DNA of 64,000 bases, taken from positions 9,244,001 to 9,308,000 of the forward strand of contig CM037591.1 of the NCBI GenBank assembly GCA_021018995.1, read 5' to 3'. The position numbers were made by a program, and so were the translations under genes. The first letter of the stretch is position 1; each line of letters starts with the position of its first letter. The notes beneath the pieces were generated by a model. That model worked only from the letters and a program-made list of their open reading frames with translations, was not told where the DNA came from and made no database searches. The DNA is from Chloranthus sessilifolius. Taxonomy: Eukaryota; Streptophyta; Magnoliopsida; Chloranthales; Chloranthaceae. Shown here piece by piece: positions 24,163 to 36,256 of this stretch.

Positions 24163-24560
24163 GGGAGCCATTATTTGCACTTGCTTTTTAAGTGGTTGGT
24201 CTGAGGTTAATAAATGATTGTAGTTTAGGGACATGTGACATATGAAAACGCAATTTGGGATGTCTGATTTAAAGTTCATGATCTATAGATCCTTAGTAGA
24301 TAATATTGGCACGAAATATAATCTTTATCATGTGATTAAATATAGTCAAAGACTATTATTTGATTTAACGATTGACAACAATAGATCATATGATAAATAT
24401 TGTATTTTGCTCCAATCTTATCCAATAAGGATCTATAGATCATAAACTTTAAATCAGACGGCCTAAATTGCGCTTTTACATGTCACATGCCCCTAAAATA
24501 CAAAGTCTTTCTTTAACCTCGGTGCAATCACTTAAAAAGTGTGTGCAAGTAATGACTCCC
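24163..24560. mobile_element. Mutator-type fold-back MITE, 398 bp, perfect 9-bp TSD
   Basis: Inverted arms of roughly 130 bp run from GGGAGCCATTATTTGCACT at the left to its inverse AAGTAATGACTCCC at the right, including 'catgatctatagatcctta'. The 9-mer TTCATTTAA flanks it exactly (24154-24162 and 24561-24569). There is no ORF. It is a sister copy of 15067-15445. Confidence 0.88.
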
Positions 24561-25395
24561 TTCATTTAAACTTAAGAATAGTGTAAGAATCGCTTTTTTT
24601 TTGGATAATAGTACGAATGGCTAATTGGTAAGGGTGTTTCTTACCAACACCAACATATAATATATCTAAAACCAAGCCGACACATCCTACAATCATTTCT
24701 GATTTGTATCGGTCATGATCTCCCAAATCTGGTGTGAAGCACTCACACTTTCAATTTTAAGCATACAAATCTCCATTTCTATCTGCAAGCAACGATGCAG
24801 ATAAGAAATAAGATGATAAGATGATATAATCTTATTATAAAAAGTTGAGAATAGCATATATTCATAATGAGAGATATAAGATGATATAATCTTATTATAA
24901 ATTCGAACCTCATAGCCAACTGAGAGATGCTGATACAAATGGTTATAGATGGCAATGTTAATTTAGAAAATATATTTATTTTGTACCAATTGAAGTGTAA
25001 TTAGATATTGATATTAATTAATCACCAACCGGTACGTGATTACTAGCTTCACAGTACTGCCCTCAATGATCAAGTGATAGTGTGTGATCAATCAACCGTT
25101 CAGATTTCATGAGACCAACGTTAGCTCCAACAATAAGTCAAATAATGAGTAAATCTCCTATTGAGATGATGGTTTGCAGCATGAATTTGCGCAAGGTACA
25201 TGAGCCTGGGTACCTACACAGATGAATTCGGTTTTTGTCCCTACCAGAGCAAAACCGAGAACCCAAAATTTTGGGTTTAAAATGTATGGGAGTAAAATTT
25301 TCGGCCTGCCTAAATTTTGGTTTCGGTCCAACCCGAAATCGAAATGAAAACCAAAAATTTGATCTTTCCCCTTGACAATCATGCTCTTCAATGTT

Positions 25396-25518
25396 CACTA
25401 CAAAAAATAAGACTATTAGCGGCAATTTTTTATTACAAAAAACTGCCGTTATAAAAATAATAGCGGCAGTTTTTTGTAGCGACAGGACTAATAGCGGCAG
25501 TTTTTTTTAAAAAGAATG
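25396..25518. mobile_element. CACTA-like MITE, right end unclear
   Basis: It begins CACTACAAAAAATAAGACTA and continues with 'tagcggca' and its inverse 'tgccg', like 11304 and 23529. The expected ...GTAGTG end is not found; the match fades in a poly-T stretch near 25510. Confidence 0.6.
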
Positions 25519-25597
25519 TTTTCCCTCACCTGAAAGTCCTTAAATCCTCAAAAGACATTTTAAAATGATACTTAAAGGGACAATGTTATGTGGAGAA

Positions 25598-25995
25598 TGT
25601 TGGATTTTTGTAGTCAACACCTTTACTCATCTTTGGGTTTCTATTAAAAATTGGGTTGGACCTTTGATTATACGTATCTCGAGGCAATAAGAAATAGTTT
25701 CCTAATATAAGTGATATGTCTCCACTCTCATTCTTTGATGGGTTAGGAAAGAGAAGTGACTATATAAGGAGACCACCGTCCCCTCTTCCTCTAACCCTAG
25801 CTCATTAACATCTAGAGACTAAACTTAGAGAAGATGAGAGGTAGCGTGATTTCGAATTCTTTGGCGGCGATCATCAGTTTCATTAAGGAGATCATCACTG
25901 ACGCAACGATTCGATAATAAATACGAGGTATGCGTGTTTTTGCTAAGGTATATTTTGATCGTGTGATTCGAGCCTAGATCCTAAAATTTCTAACA
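25598..25995 (+). repeat. LTR 1 of the tandem array
   Basis: 398 bp, TGTTGGATTT to TTTCTAACA, with a TATA-like CTATATAAGG near 25760. Upstream sequence ends GTGGAGAA, which resembles a PPT but is otherwise unlike the sequence before LTRs 2-4. Confidence 0.88.
25760..25769 (+). promoter_or_regulatory. TATA box in LTR 1
   Basis: CTATATAAGG lies about 160 bp into the LTR, followed by a C/T-rich stretch. It is kept in LTR 2 (near 29354) and LTR 4 (near 49758), and changed to CTACATAAGG in LTR 3. Confidence 0.65.
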
Positions 25996-28900
25996 ATTGG
26001 TATCAGAGTGGTTGACTTGATCCTACGATCAATCTTTATGAAGAAATCTTTTGCAAAGAAGTTTGTTCTTATTTAAACATAAATAAAAAAATATTATTTG
26101 TTTCGGTGAGGGTCCAACCGATTTGATCGGTCAGAGCATTAATTCTTATTGATTAACATGTGTTCTGATTGCATATTTTTTTTCTCTAAATTATTATATG
26201 CGCCTTGGTGATCTGAGATCCGAAGTTTTATTTTTTGAGATATTGTTTGGTTGCTCTACCGTTCCAAATTTTGATTTTTATACATGCGCCTCGGTGATCT
26301 ACCGTTCCAAATAATTATATGCGCCTTGGTGATCTAAATGAAGTCTCGTTTTTCGTGAATATTGGGAGCCGCAAAAGTTTCATGGACTTCTATGTTTGTG
26401 TGGGAATGCGATCTACTGTGGGTAGGTTTCTCTTGAATGTCATGTCACTCTATGACATTGGACTTTAGATTTTTTTTTTTAAGGAAAGATATTATTTATA
26501 TTTTTCCTTTAATTGTGGCTGCAAATAAAAGAGACCTAAGGTCTCTGTTTCTTCAAGTCTGAAGAAGACACTAGGAGCTGCGTTTCCCTCTTTTGCACGA
26601 TGGGTTAAATGGGCCTAGAGACCCGACCCATTTTATGACCCGACCCAGTAGATAATCAGGCCTAGGTCATGACTGGATCCAGTCCATGGGCCTGTCCCAT
26701 CATGTCTTTGTCCATTAAACAAGATCTGTTTGCCCTTAAGGCCGAATTATGACCTATATTATTCCTTATTTTTTTTAGGCCATTTCTGAGCTATCTATAG
26801 GTCAAATTTATGGACATTATATATGAATTTTTACTTTCTCATATATTCCAAATCTATTTTGAAGGTCTATTTTCGAAACTGAGTTCTCTGTTATAGCTTT
26901 TTCATGATATTGTGTCATTTTAATAATTTTTAATAAGATAATTATTGTATATTTGAGTGCCTTTAATTAAAGCTGAGTTTTGTGAGGAAATATAGGGTTG
27001 GGTATTAAAGGTTGTGCTCTAATACCAACACTTGTACTTATATAATATTACCATAATTATTATTAATTTTGGCACTTACCCACCACATGAGTTAGATTTG
27101 ACTACTTGAAAGGATTCTTCTGCCCAACGATGATGATCTTTCCTAGTGTCGTGGGTTTTATAAATGAGGTTTATTTTTGTTTGATTGTTCTCAACATATC
27201 ATATCCGATTTAAGGTAAATATCACGTGACATTGATTTATCTTCCAAAAGTAGATTAGTTAGCAAGATGTGCATATATCTGGAAATGAGTTTTTGAAACC
27301 TTGAATCAGACTTGATATGGTTGAATGAAATTTATGACGTACCTTAGGGATCAAGGTAGACTGGTAAAACGATCGTTCGAGAGTGCGTAGCTGAAATAGG
27401 CCAAGGTTTGCCCAAAGGTGACCACCTATGTACGTTGCTTGACTTTTGAATATTGATACTTGTGTCACATTAAGATCGAGTTGACACATACTTCTATGAG
27501 GTTTTTAACTTTTGGCCAAAGCTGATTAAGGAATTTCATATAAGTAGGGTGAATAAAATGGTCATAAGTGCGTAGGAGAGAGAAGGACAATTTTTCTGAC
27601 CAAAGATGATGGAGAGCCTGGATCAAACATACGGCATAAGTAATTAGGTCTATGCGTATTTTCTCAGACACGGTCTTAAGAAATAAACTGCATGTTAAAG
27701 TTTCTACCCAAAGGTGATGCTGAGACATGGCAACTAGTTGTCCCTTAGAGTGAATGGTTGCATATGAATTATACTCTAACTAATTCGAATTTGACCCTAA
27801 GTTCGAGTAAAGTCCTTAGAGGCTAGTTAGTGACATATGGTCATGCGGTAAATCTCAAAGACGATATGTGACATATGGTTATAGATTCATCAGATATATG
27901 ATCATGACGTATTTCACAGAGAGTAGTTAAAGATATATGGTCACTGTTAGTGTAGTTATAATTATGTCTACCATTTTTAAATTTTTAATGATGTTTAGCA
28001 TCGAAAAGATCTCTACTTTTTTACTTAGCGTGTGGCTATTGAATTTATAATACGATAAATGAGAAAAGTTAAAAGATGACGATGATAGTTCGTGCATCGA
28101 TAAGTGGGACACGAATTGCATATCTATAGATGTGATAGAAATGTAACACTCAAAAATATATTTTGAGAATATTAATGTTTTCAATTGAAAGATGATTTTG
28201 TAATTTGCCTCATAATTTGTTTGCTTCAATCGTTGTATTAATATATTTGGGGTGATTAATATTAAAATAACATGTAAAGCAACAAACATTGGAGTTGATA
28301 TAGGTAAAAATTGAAATACCAAAATTGAGAATCAAACATTATTATTGTAATTAAATTTTCAGAGAAATTTAATGATTTTTAGTTGATATTAATTTTTATG
28401 GACATGAAACAGTTAAAATTTATGGATAGTTAATGCGGTTATGATTAAGCTATTATTGTCGAAAACTTACTAATTTTAAGGAATGGTTAAATCAGTGAGA
28501 GCTTGTAGTTGTTGAGAGTTATTACGAGTCTTAAAACTATGATGTTTATATCGAATTAGTTTTGACTGCAGAGTTTTAGTGGGAGTTGTCTCTCTGATAT
28601 TGGTTAGTTTATTTTTATTGTTGATGCATTATATATTTTATTTTATACATATGCTATTAAGAGTATATGTGATTATACTCTATCCATATGCATAGGGATT
28701 TTATCACATGGCATGATGGTGAGATTGTACCTCGTTATGCTTGGATTTTGCTTGGGGTAGATGTGATTAGGTACCACATCGGTGTGTCTTCTTTCTGTTA
28801 GATTGGTGACGTGAGTCACATGCAGGGAGTCAGTAAGATATCAGAAAGACATACCCTAGGGTATGAAGTTGAAAAACTATAGGAACGACATATGTGTGCG

Positions 28901-29191
28901 TTGCCTGATATCACTAAGTAAAGACTTAAGTCCATTAATGATGCTAATTTTGTTATCATGGATTGCCTAGTGTCGATTCGAAATATAGAATACTGTGTGC
29001 GCCATGATCATTTATTGTTATTGTTATTGAATTTGGGTGATTATTACGAAGCATCGAGAGAGTGGGGATCAATGATTTTTTTAAAATATAAAATGGATGG
29101 TCATCCGCTTTTCAGAGTTTGTCAATCTAGAGAGTCGTTTTTTTTTTAAAATTATGTTTAGATGAGTTCAGATATTGACCAAGTGGGAGAA
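25996..29191 (+). repeat. Internal region 1 of the tandem array
   Basis: 3.2 kb with PBS at 25997-26011, then noncoding AT-rich sequence, a hairpin pair near 26530, and a PPT (AAGTGGGAGA) before LTR 2. The short antisense frames are not conserved in units 2 and 3. This unit has a local rearrangement near 26280-26340, where 'gcgcct(t/c)ggtgatct' is repeated and the segment present at about 29870-29940 is missing. Confidence 0.8.
26530..26569 (+). other. Conserved double hairpin in the leader (unit 1)
   Basis: AGAGACCT-A-AGGTCTCT is a perfect 8-bp stem with a 1-base centre, followed at once by TCTTCA-agtc-TGAAGA. Both recur unchanged at 30150 and 33795, although the surrounding sequence varies between units. 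Confidence 0.7.
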
Positions 29192-29585
29192 TGTTGAATC
29201 TTTGTGGTCAACAGCTTAACCCATCTTTGGGTTTTCATTAAAAATTGGGTTGGACCTTTGACCACACATATCTCGAGGCGATAGAAAGTAGTTTTCTAAT
29301 GTAAGTGATATGTCTCCACTCTCTTTCATTGATGGGTTAGGAAAGAGAAGTGACTATATAAGGAGACCACCGACCCTCTTCCTCTAACCCTAGCTCATTC
29401 CCATCTAGAGGCTAAACTTAGAGAAGACGAGAGGTAACGTGGTTTCGGATTCTTTGGCGGAGATCATCAGTTTCATTAAGGAGATTGCTGACGCGGCGAT
29501 TCGATAATAAATACAAAGTATGCGTGTTCTTGTCAAAGTATATTTTGATCGTGTGATTCGAGCCTAGATCCTAAAATTTCTAATA
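29192..29585 (+). repeat. LTR 2 of the tandem array
   Basis: 394 bp, TGTTGAATCT to TTTCTAATA. It is preceded by the PPT AAGTGGGAGAA and followed by ATTGGTATCATAGTGG, a one-base variant of the PBS. TATA-like TATATAAG at 29355-29362. Confidence 0.88.
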
Positions 29586-32500
29586 ATTGGTATCATAGTG
29601 GTTGGCTTGATCCCACGATCAATCTTTATGAAGAAATCTTTCGCAAAGAAGTTTGTTCTTATTTAAATATAAATAAAGAAATATTATTTATTTTGGTGAG
29701 GGTCCGATCGATTTGATCGGTCAGAGCATTAGTTCTTATTTATTAACATGCGTTTTGAGTGCATGTTTTTTTTCCCCTAAATTATTATATGCGCCTTGGT
29801 GATCCTGAGAACCGAAGTTTTAATTTTTGAGATATTGTTTGGTTGCTCTACCGTTCCAAATTTCAATTTGGAACGGGTCAAGATCTTGGAATATCGCCTA
29901 CGTGTCCAACATAAGTAAACAAGGTTAGTTACAAATTTACCAATTCCGGATCTAAATGAAGTCTCGTTTTTCGTGAATATTGGGAGCCGCAAAAGTTATG
30001 TGGACTTCTATGTTTGTGTGGGAATGCGATCCACTATGGGTAGGTTTCATGCTTGAATGTCATGTCACCCTATGACCTTAGACTTTGGATTTTTTTTTTA
30101 AAGGAAAAATGTTATTTATATTATTCCTTTAATTGTGGCTGCAAATAAAAGAGACCTAAGGTCTCTGTTTCTTCAAGTCTGAAGAAGACACTAGCAGTTG
30201 CGTTTCCCTCTTTTGCACGATGGGTTAAATGGGCCCAGAGACCTGACCCATTTTGTGACCCGACCCGATAGATTATCAGGCCTGGGTCATGACTGGATCC
30301 AGCCCATGGGCCGGTCCCATCCTGTCCTGGCTCATTAAAAATGATCTGTTTGCCCTTAAAGCCCAATTATAACCTGTATTATTCTTTATTCTTTTTAGGC
30401 CATTTCTAAGCTATCTATAGGTTAAATTTATGGACATTATATATAAATTTTGACTTTTTCGGACATTCCAAATCTATCTTTGAGGTCTATTTTTGAAAAT
30501 GAGCTCTATGTTATAACTTTTTCATGATCTGATCTCATTTTGATAATTTTTAATAAGATAATTATTTTATATTTGAGTGTCTTTAATTAAAGTTAGGTTT
30601 TGTGAGGAAATATAGGGTTGGATATTGAAGGTTGTGCTTTAGTACCAACGCTTGTACTTATATAATATTACCCATGATTATTATTAATTTTGGCACTTAC
30701 CCACCACATGAGTTAGATTTGGCTACTGGGAAGGATTCTTCTGTCCAACGGTGATGATTTTTTCTAGTGTCGTGGGTTTTATAAATGAGGTTTATTTTTG
30801 TTTGATTGTTCTCAACATATCATATCCGATTTAAGGTAAATATCATGTGACATTGATTTATCTTTCAAAAGTAGATTAGTTAGCAAGATGTGCATATATC
30901 TAGAAATGTATTTTTGAAACTTGAATCAGACTTGATATGGTTGAATGAAAATTTGGACGTACCTTAGGGATCAAGATAGACTGATAAAATGATCGTTCGA
31001 GAGTACGTAGCTGAAATAGGCCGAGGTCTACCCAAAGGTGGTCCTATGTAGGTTGCTTGACTTTTGAATATTGATACTTGTGTCTCATTAAGATCGAGTT
31101 GGCACATGCGTCTATGAGGTTTCTAACTTCTGATCAAAGCTGATTTAGGAATTTCATATAAGTAGGGTGAATAAAATGGTCATAAGTATATAAGGGAGAG
31201 AAGGACAATCTTTCTGGCCAAAGCTGATGGAGTGTCTGGATCAAACATACGGCATGAGTGATTAGGTCTATGCGTGTTTTCTCAGATATGGTCTTAGGAA
31301 ACAAACTGCATGTTAAAGTTTCTGCCCAAAGGTGATGCTGAGACATGGCAACTGATTGCCCCATAAAGTGAATGTTTGCACATGACTTACACTCTGACTA
31401 ATTTAAATTTGACCCTAAGTTCGAGTAAAATCCTTAGAGGATAGTTAGTGACATATGGTCATAGTTCATGATGAAGTTTAGTGACATATGGTCATGCGGT
31501 AATTCTCAAAGACGATATGTGACATATGGTTATAGATTCATCAGATATATGATCATGATATATTTTACAGAGAGTAGTTAAATATATATGGTCACTGTTA
31601 GTGTAGTTATAATTGTTTCTACCAATTTTTAATTTTTAATGGTGTTGAGCATCGAAAAGATTTTAACTTTTTGACTTAGCATATGGCTAATGAATTTATA
31701 ATACGATAAATGAGAAAAGTTAAAGGATAACGATGATAATTCGTGCATTGATAAGTGGGACACAAATTGCATAACTATAGATGCGATAGAAATGTAACAC
31801 TCAAGAATATATTTTGAGAATATTAATGTTTTCAATTTAAAGATGATTTTGTGATATGCCTCATAATTTGTTTGCTTTCATCGTTGTATTGATATATTTG
31901 AGGTGAATAATATTAAAATAACATTTAAAACAACAAACATTGAAGTTGATATAGGTAAAAGTTGAAATACCAAAATTGAGAATCAAACCTTATTATTGTA
32001 ATTAAATTTTTAGAGAAATTTAATGATTTTTAGTTGATATCAATTTTTATGGACATGAAACAGTTAAAATTTATGGATAGTTAATGCGGTTACGATTAAG
32101 CTGTTATTGTCAGAAACTTACTGATTTTAAGGAATGGTTAAATCAGTGATAGCATGTAGATGTTGGCAGTTATTACGAGTCTTAAAACTGTGATGTTCAT
32201 ATCGAATTAGTTTTGACTGCACAGTTTTAGTGAGAGTTGTCTCTCTGATATTGGTTACTTTATTTTTATTGTTGATGCAATATATTTTATTTTATGCATG
32301 TACTATTAAGAGTATATGTGATTATACTCTATCGATCCACATGGGGATTTTATCACATGACAAGGTGGTGAGGTTGTACCTCGTTATGCCTGAATTTTGC
32401 TTGCGCTAGATGTGATTAGGTACCACATTAATAAGCCTTTTTTCTGTTAAATTGGTGACGTGAGTCACAGGCAGGGAGTCAGTAAGATATCAGAAGGACA

Positions 32501-32838
32501 TACCTTGGGGTATGAAGTTGGAAAAATATAGGAACGACATATATGCGCGTTGCCTGATATTACTAATTAAAGACTTAAGTCCATTAATGATGCTATTTTT
32601 GTGACCATAGATTACTTAGTGTCGATTCGAAATATGGAATACTGTGTGCGCCATGATCCTTTACTAGTATTTTTCTTAAATTTGGATAGTTATTACGAAG
32701 CATCGAGGTAGTGGGGGTCAATGATTTTTTCAAAATATAAAATGGATGACCATCCGCTATTCAGAGTTTGTCAACTCAGAGAGTCATTTTAAAAAAAATT
32801 ATATTTAGATGAGTTAAGGTATAGACCAAGTGGGAAAA
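29586..32838 (+). repeat. Internal region 2 of the tandem array
   Basis: 3.25 kb, collinear with regions 1 and 3. The leader hairpins are at 30150-30189. No retroelement protein is encoded on either strand. Confidence 0.82.
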
Positions 32839-33232
32839 TGTTGAATTTTTGTGATCAACAGCTTAACCCATCTTTGGGTTTTCATTAAAAACTGGGTTGG
32901 ACCTTTGACCACACATATCTCGAGGCGATAGAAAGTAGTTTCCTAATATAAGTGATATGTCTCCACTCTCTTTCATTGATGGGTTAGGAAAGAGAAGTGA
33001 CTACATAAGGAGATCACCATCCTCTCTTCCTCTAACCCTAGCTCATTCTCATCTAGAAGCTAAACTTAGAGAAGACGAGAGATAACGTGATTTCGGATTC
33101 TTTTACGCAGATCATCAGTTTTATTAGGAGATCACTGACGCAATGATTTGATAATAAATATAAGGTACGCATGTTCTTGTTAAGGTATATTTTGATCGTG
33201 TGATTCGAGCCTAGATCCTAAAATTTATAATA
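32839..33232 (+). repeat. LTR 3 of the tandem array
   Basis: 394 bp, TGTTGAATTT to TTTATAATA, preceded by AAGTGGGAAAA and followed by the degraded PBS ATTGATATTAGAGTGG. The TATA box is mutated to TACATAAG. Confidence 0.85.
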
Positions 33233-36200
33233 ATTGATATTAGAGTGGTTGGCTTGATCCCACGATCAATCTTTATGAATTAATCTTTCGCAAAGAAGTT
33301 TGTTCTTATTTAGACATAAATAAAGAAATATTATTTGTTTTGGTGAGGGTCCGACCGATTTGATCTGTTAGAGCATTAGTTCTTATTGATTAACATGCGT
33401 TTTGATTGCATGTTTTTTTCCCTAAATTATTATATGCGCCTTGGTGATCCTGAGATCCAAAGTTTTATTTTTTGAGATATTGTTTGGTTGCTCTACCGTT
33501 CCAAATTTTGATTTGGAACGGGTCAAGATCTTGGACGTATCGTCTATGCGTCCAACATAAGTTAACAAGGTCAGTTATAAATTTGCCAATTTCGGATATA
33601 AATGAAGTCTCATTTTTCGTGAACGTTGGGAGCCACAAAAGTTTCGTGGGCTTCTATGTTTGTGTGGAAATGCGATCCACTTTGGGTAGGTTTCATGCTT
33701 GAATGTCATGTCACCCTATGACATTGGACTTTGGATTTTTTTTTAAAAGAAAAATATTATTTATATTATTCCTTAAATTGTGGCTGCAAATAAAAGAGAC
33801 CTAAGGTCTCTGTTTCTTCAAGTCTGAAGAAGACACTAGCAGCCGTGTGTCCCTCTTTTGCACGATGGGTTAAATGGGCCCAGAGACCCGACCCATTTTG
33901 TGCCCCGGCCCGGTAGATAATCAGGCCTGGGCCATGACCGGATCCAGCCCATGGGCCGGTCCCATCCTGTCCTGGCCTATTAAACACGATCTGTTTGCCC
34001 TTAAGTCCCAATTATGACCCATATTATTCCTTATTCTTTTTGGGCCATTTCTAAGCTATCTATAGGTTAAATTTATGGACATTATGTATAAATTTTGACT
34101 TTTTTGGACATTCCAAATCTATTTTTGAGGTCTATTTTCGAAAATGAGCTCTCTATTATGACTTTTTTCTGATCTGATGTCATTTTGATAAATTTTAATA
34201 AGATAATTATTATATATTTGAGTGCCTTTAATTAAAGTTGGATTTTGTGAGGAAATATAGGGTTGGGTATTGAAGGTTATGCTCTAGTACCAACTCTTGC
34301 ACTTATATAATGTTACCCATGATTATTATTAATTTTGATACTTACCCACCACATGAGTTAGATTTGACTACTTGGAAGGATTCTTCTACCCAACGGTGAT
34401 GATCTTTTCTAGTGTCATGGGTTTTATAAATGTGGTTTATTTTTGTTTGATTGTTCTCAACATATCGTATCCGATTTAAGGTAAATATCATATGACATTG
34501 ATTTATCTTTCAAAAGTAAATTAGTTAGCAAGATGCACATATATCTGGAAATGAGTTTTTGAAACCTTGAATCAGACTTGATATGATTGAATGAAATTTA
34601 GGACGTACCTTAGGGATCAAGGTAGACAAGAAAAATGATCGTTCGAGAGTACGTAGTTGAAATAGGCTGAGGTCTGCCCAAAGGTGATCACTTATGTAGG
34701 TTGCTTGACTTTGGAAATTGATACTTGTGTCTCATTAAGATTGAGTTGACACATACTTCTATGAGGTTTCTAACTTCTGGCCAAAGCTGATTTAGGAATT
34801 TCATATAAGTAGGGTGAATAAAATGGTCATAAGTGCGTAGGAGAGAGAAGGACAATCTTTATGACCAAAGCTAATGGAGAGTCTGGATCAAATAGACGGC
34901 ATGAGTGATTAGCTCTATGCGTGTTTTCTCAGGCACGGTCTTAGAAAACAAACTACATGTTAAAGTTTCTGTCCAAAGGTGATGCTGAGACATGACAACT
35001 GGTTGTCCCATAGAGTGAATGTTTGCACATGACTTACACTCTAACTAATTCGATTTGACCCTAAGTTCGAGTTAGTTCTTAGAGGATAGTTAGTGACATA
35101 TGGTCATGCGGTAATTCTCAAAGATGATATATGACATATGGTTATAGATTCATCAGATATATGATCATGACATATTTTACAGAGAGTAGTTAAAGATATA
35201 TGGTCACTGTTAGTATAGTTATAATTGTATCTACCATTTTTGAATTTTTAATGGTATTAAGTATCGAAAAGATTTCAACTTTTTGACTTAGAGTATGGCT
35301 AGTGAATTTATAATACGATAAATGAGAAAAGTTAAAAGATGACGATAATAACTCATGCATCGATAAGTGAGACACAAATTGCATAACTATAGATGTGATA
35401 GAAATGTAACACTAAAGAATATATTTTGAGAATATTAATATTTTCAATTTGAAGATGATTTTGTGATTTGCCTCATAATTTGTTTGCTTCCATCATTGTA
35501 ATGATATATTTGAGGTGAATAATATTAAAATAACATTTAAAGCAACAAACATTTGAGTTGATATAGGTAAAAGTTGAAATACCAAAATTGAGAATCAAAC
35601 CTTATTATTGTAATTAAATTTTCAGAGAAATTTAATGATTTTTAGTTGATATCAATTTTTATGGACATGAAACAGTTAAAATTTATGGATAGTTAATGCG
35701 GTTACGATTAAGCTGTTATTGTTGAAAACATACTGATTTTAAGGAATGGTTAAATCAGTGGGAGCTTGTAGTTGTTCAAAGTTATTAGGAGTCTTAAAAC
35801 TGTGATGTTCATATCGAATTAGTTTTGACTGCACAGTTTTAGTGGGAGTTGTCTCTCTGAGATTGGATAGTTTATTTTTATTGTTGATGCATTATATATT
35901 TTATTTTATGCACGTGCTATTAAGAGTATATGTGATTATACTCTATCCATCTGCATGGAGATTTTATCAAATGGCAAGGTGATGAGGTTGTACCTCGTTA
36001 TGCATGGATTTTGCTTGGGCTAGATGTGATTAGACACCACATTGTTGAGCCATCTTTCTGTTAGATTGGTGACATGAGTCATAGGCAGGGAGTCAGTAAG
36101 ATATCAGAAAGACATACCCTGGGATATGAAGTTGGAAAAATATAGGAACGACATATGTGTGCGTTGCCTGATATTACTAAGTAAAGATTTAAGTCCATAA

Positions 36201-36256
36201 ATGATGCTATTTTTGTGATCATGGATTGACTAGTGTTGATTCGAAATATAGAATAC
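33233..36256 (+). repeat. Internal region 3 of the tandem array, left part
   Basis: Collinear with regions 1 and 2 up to ...CGAAATATAGAATAC, where element D is inserted. It resumes at 49396 (AATACTGTGTGTGCC). The uninterrupted units read 'gaatactgtgtgcgccatg' at the same place (near 28989 and 32637). Leader hairpins at 33795-33834. Confidence 0.85.

Noticed and set aside
25598-25995. Considered as a solo LTR with an independent insertion
   Set aside because: It is followed by a PBS and internal region collinear with units 2 and 3, so it is the first LTR of the array.
27927-28322. A 131-codon minus-strand frame in array unit 1
   Set aside because: Only shorter pieces remain at the same place in units 2 and 3, and it is AT-rich with no domain. 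It is probably chance openness in AT-rich DNA.
33766-34011. An 81-codon minus-strand frame, also present at 30121-30366 in the tandem array
   Set aside because: It is antisense to the element, overlaps the conserved leader hairpins, and is broken in unit 1. Shared identity comes from the recent common origin of the units.
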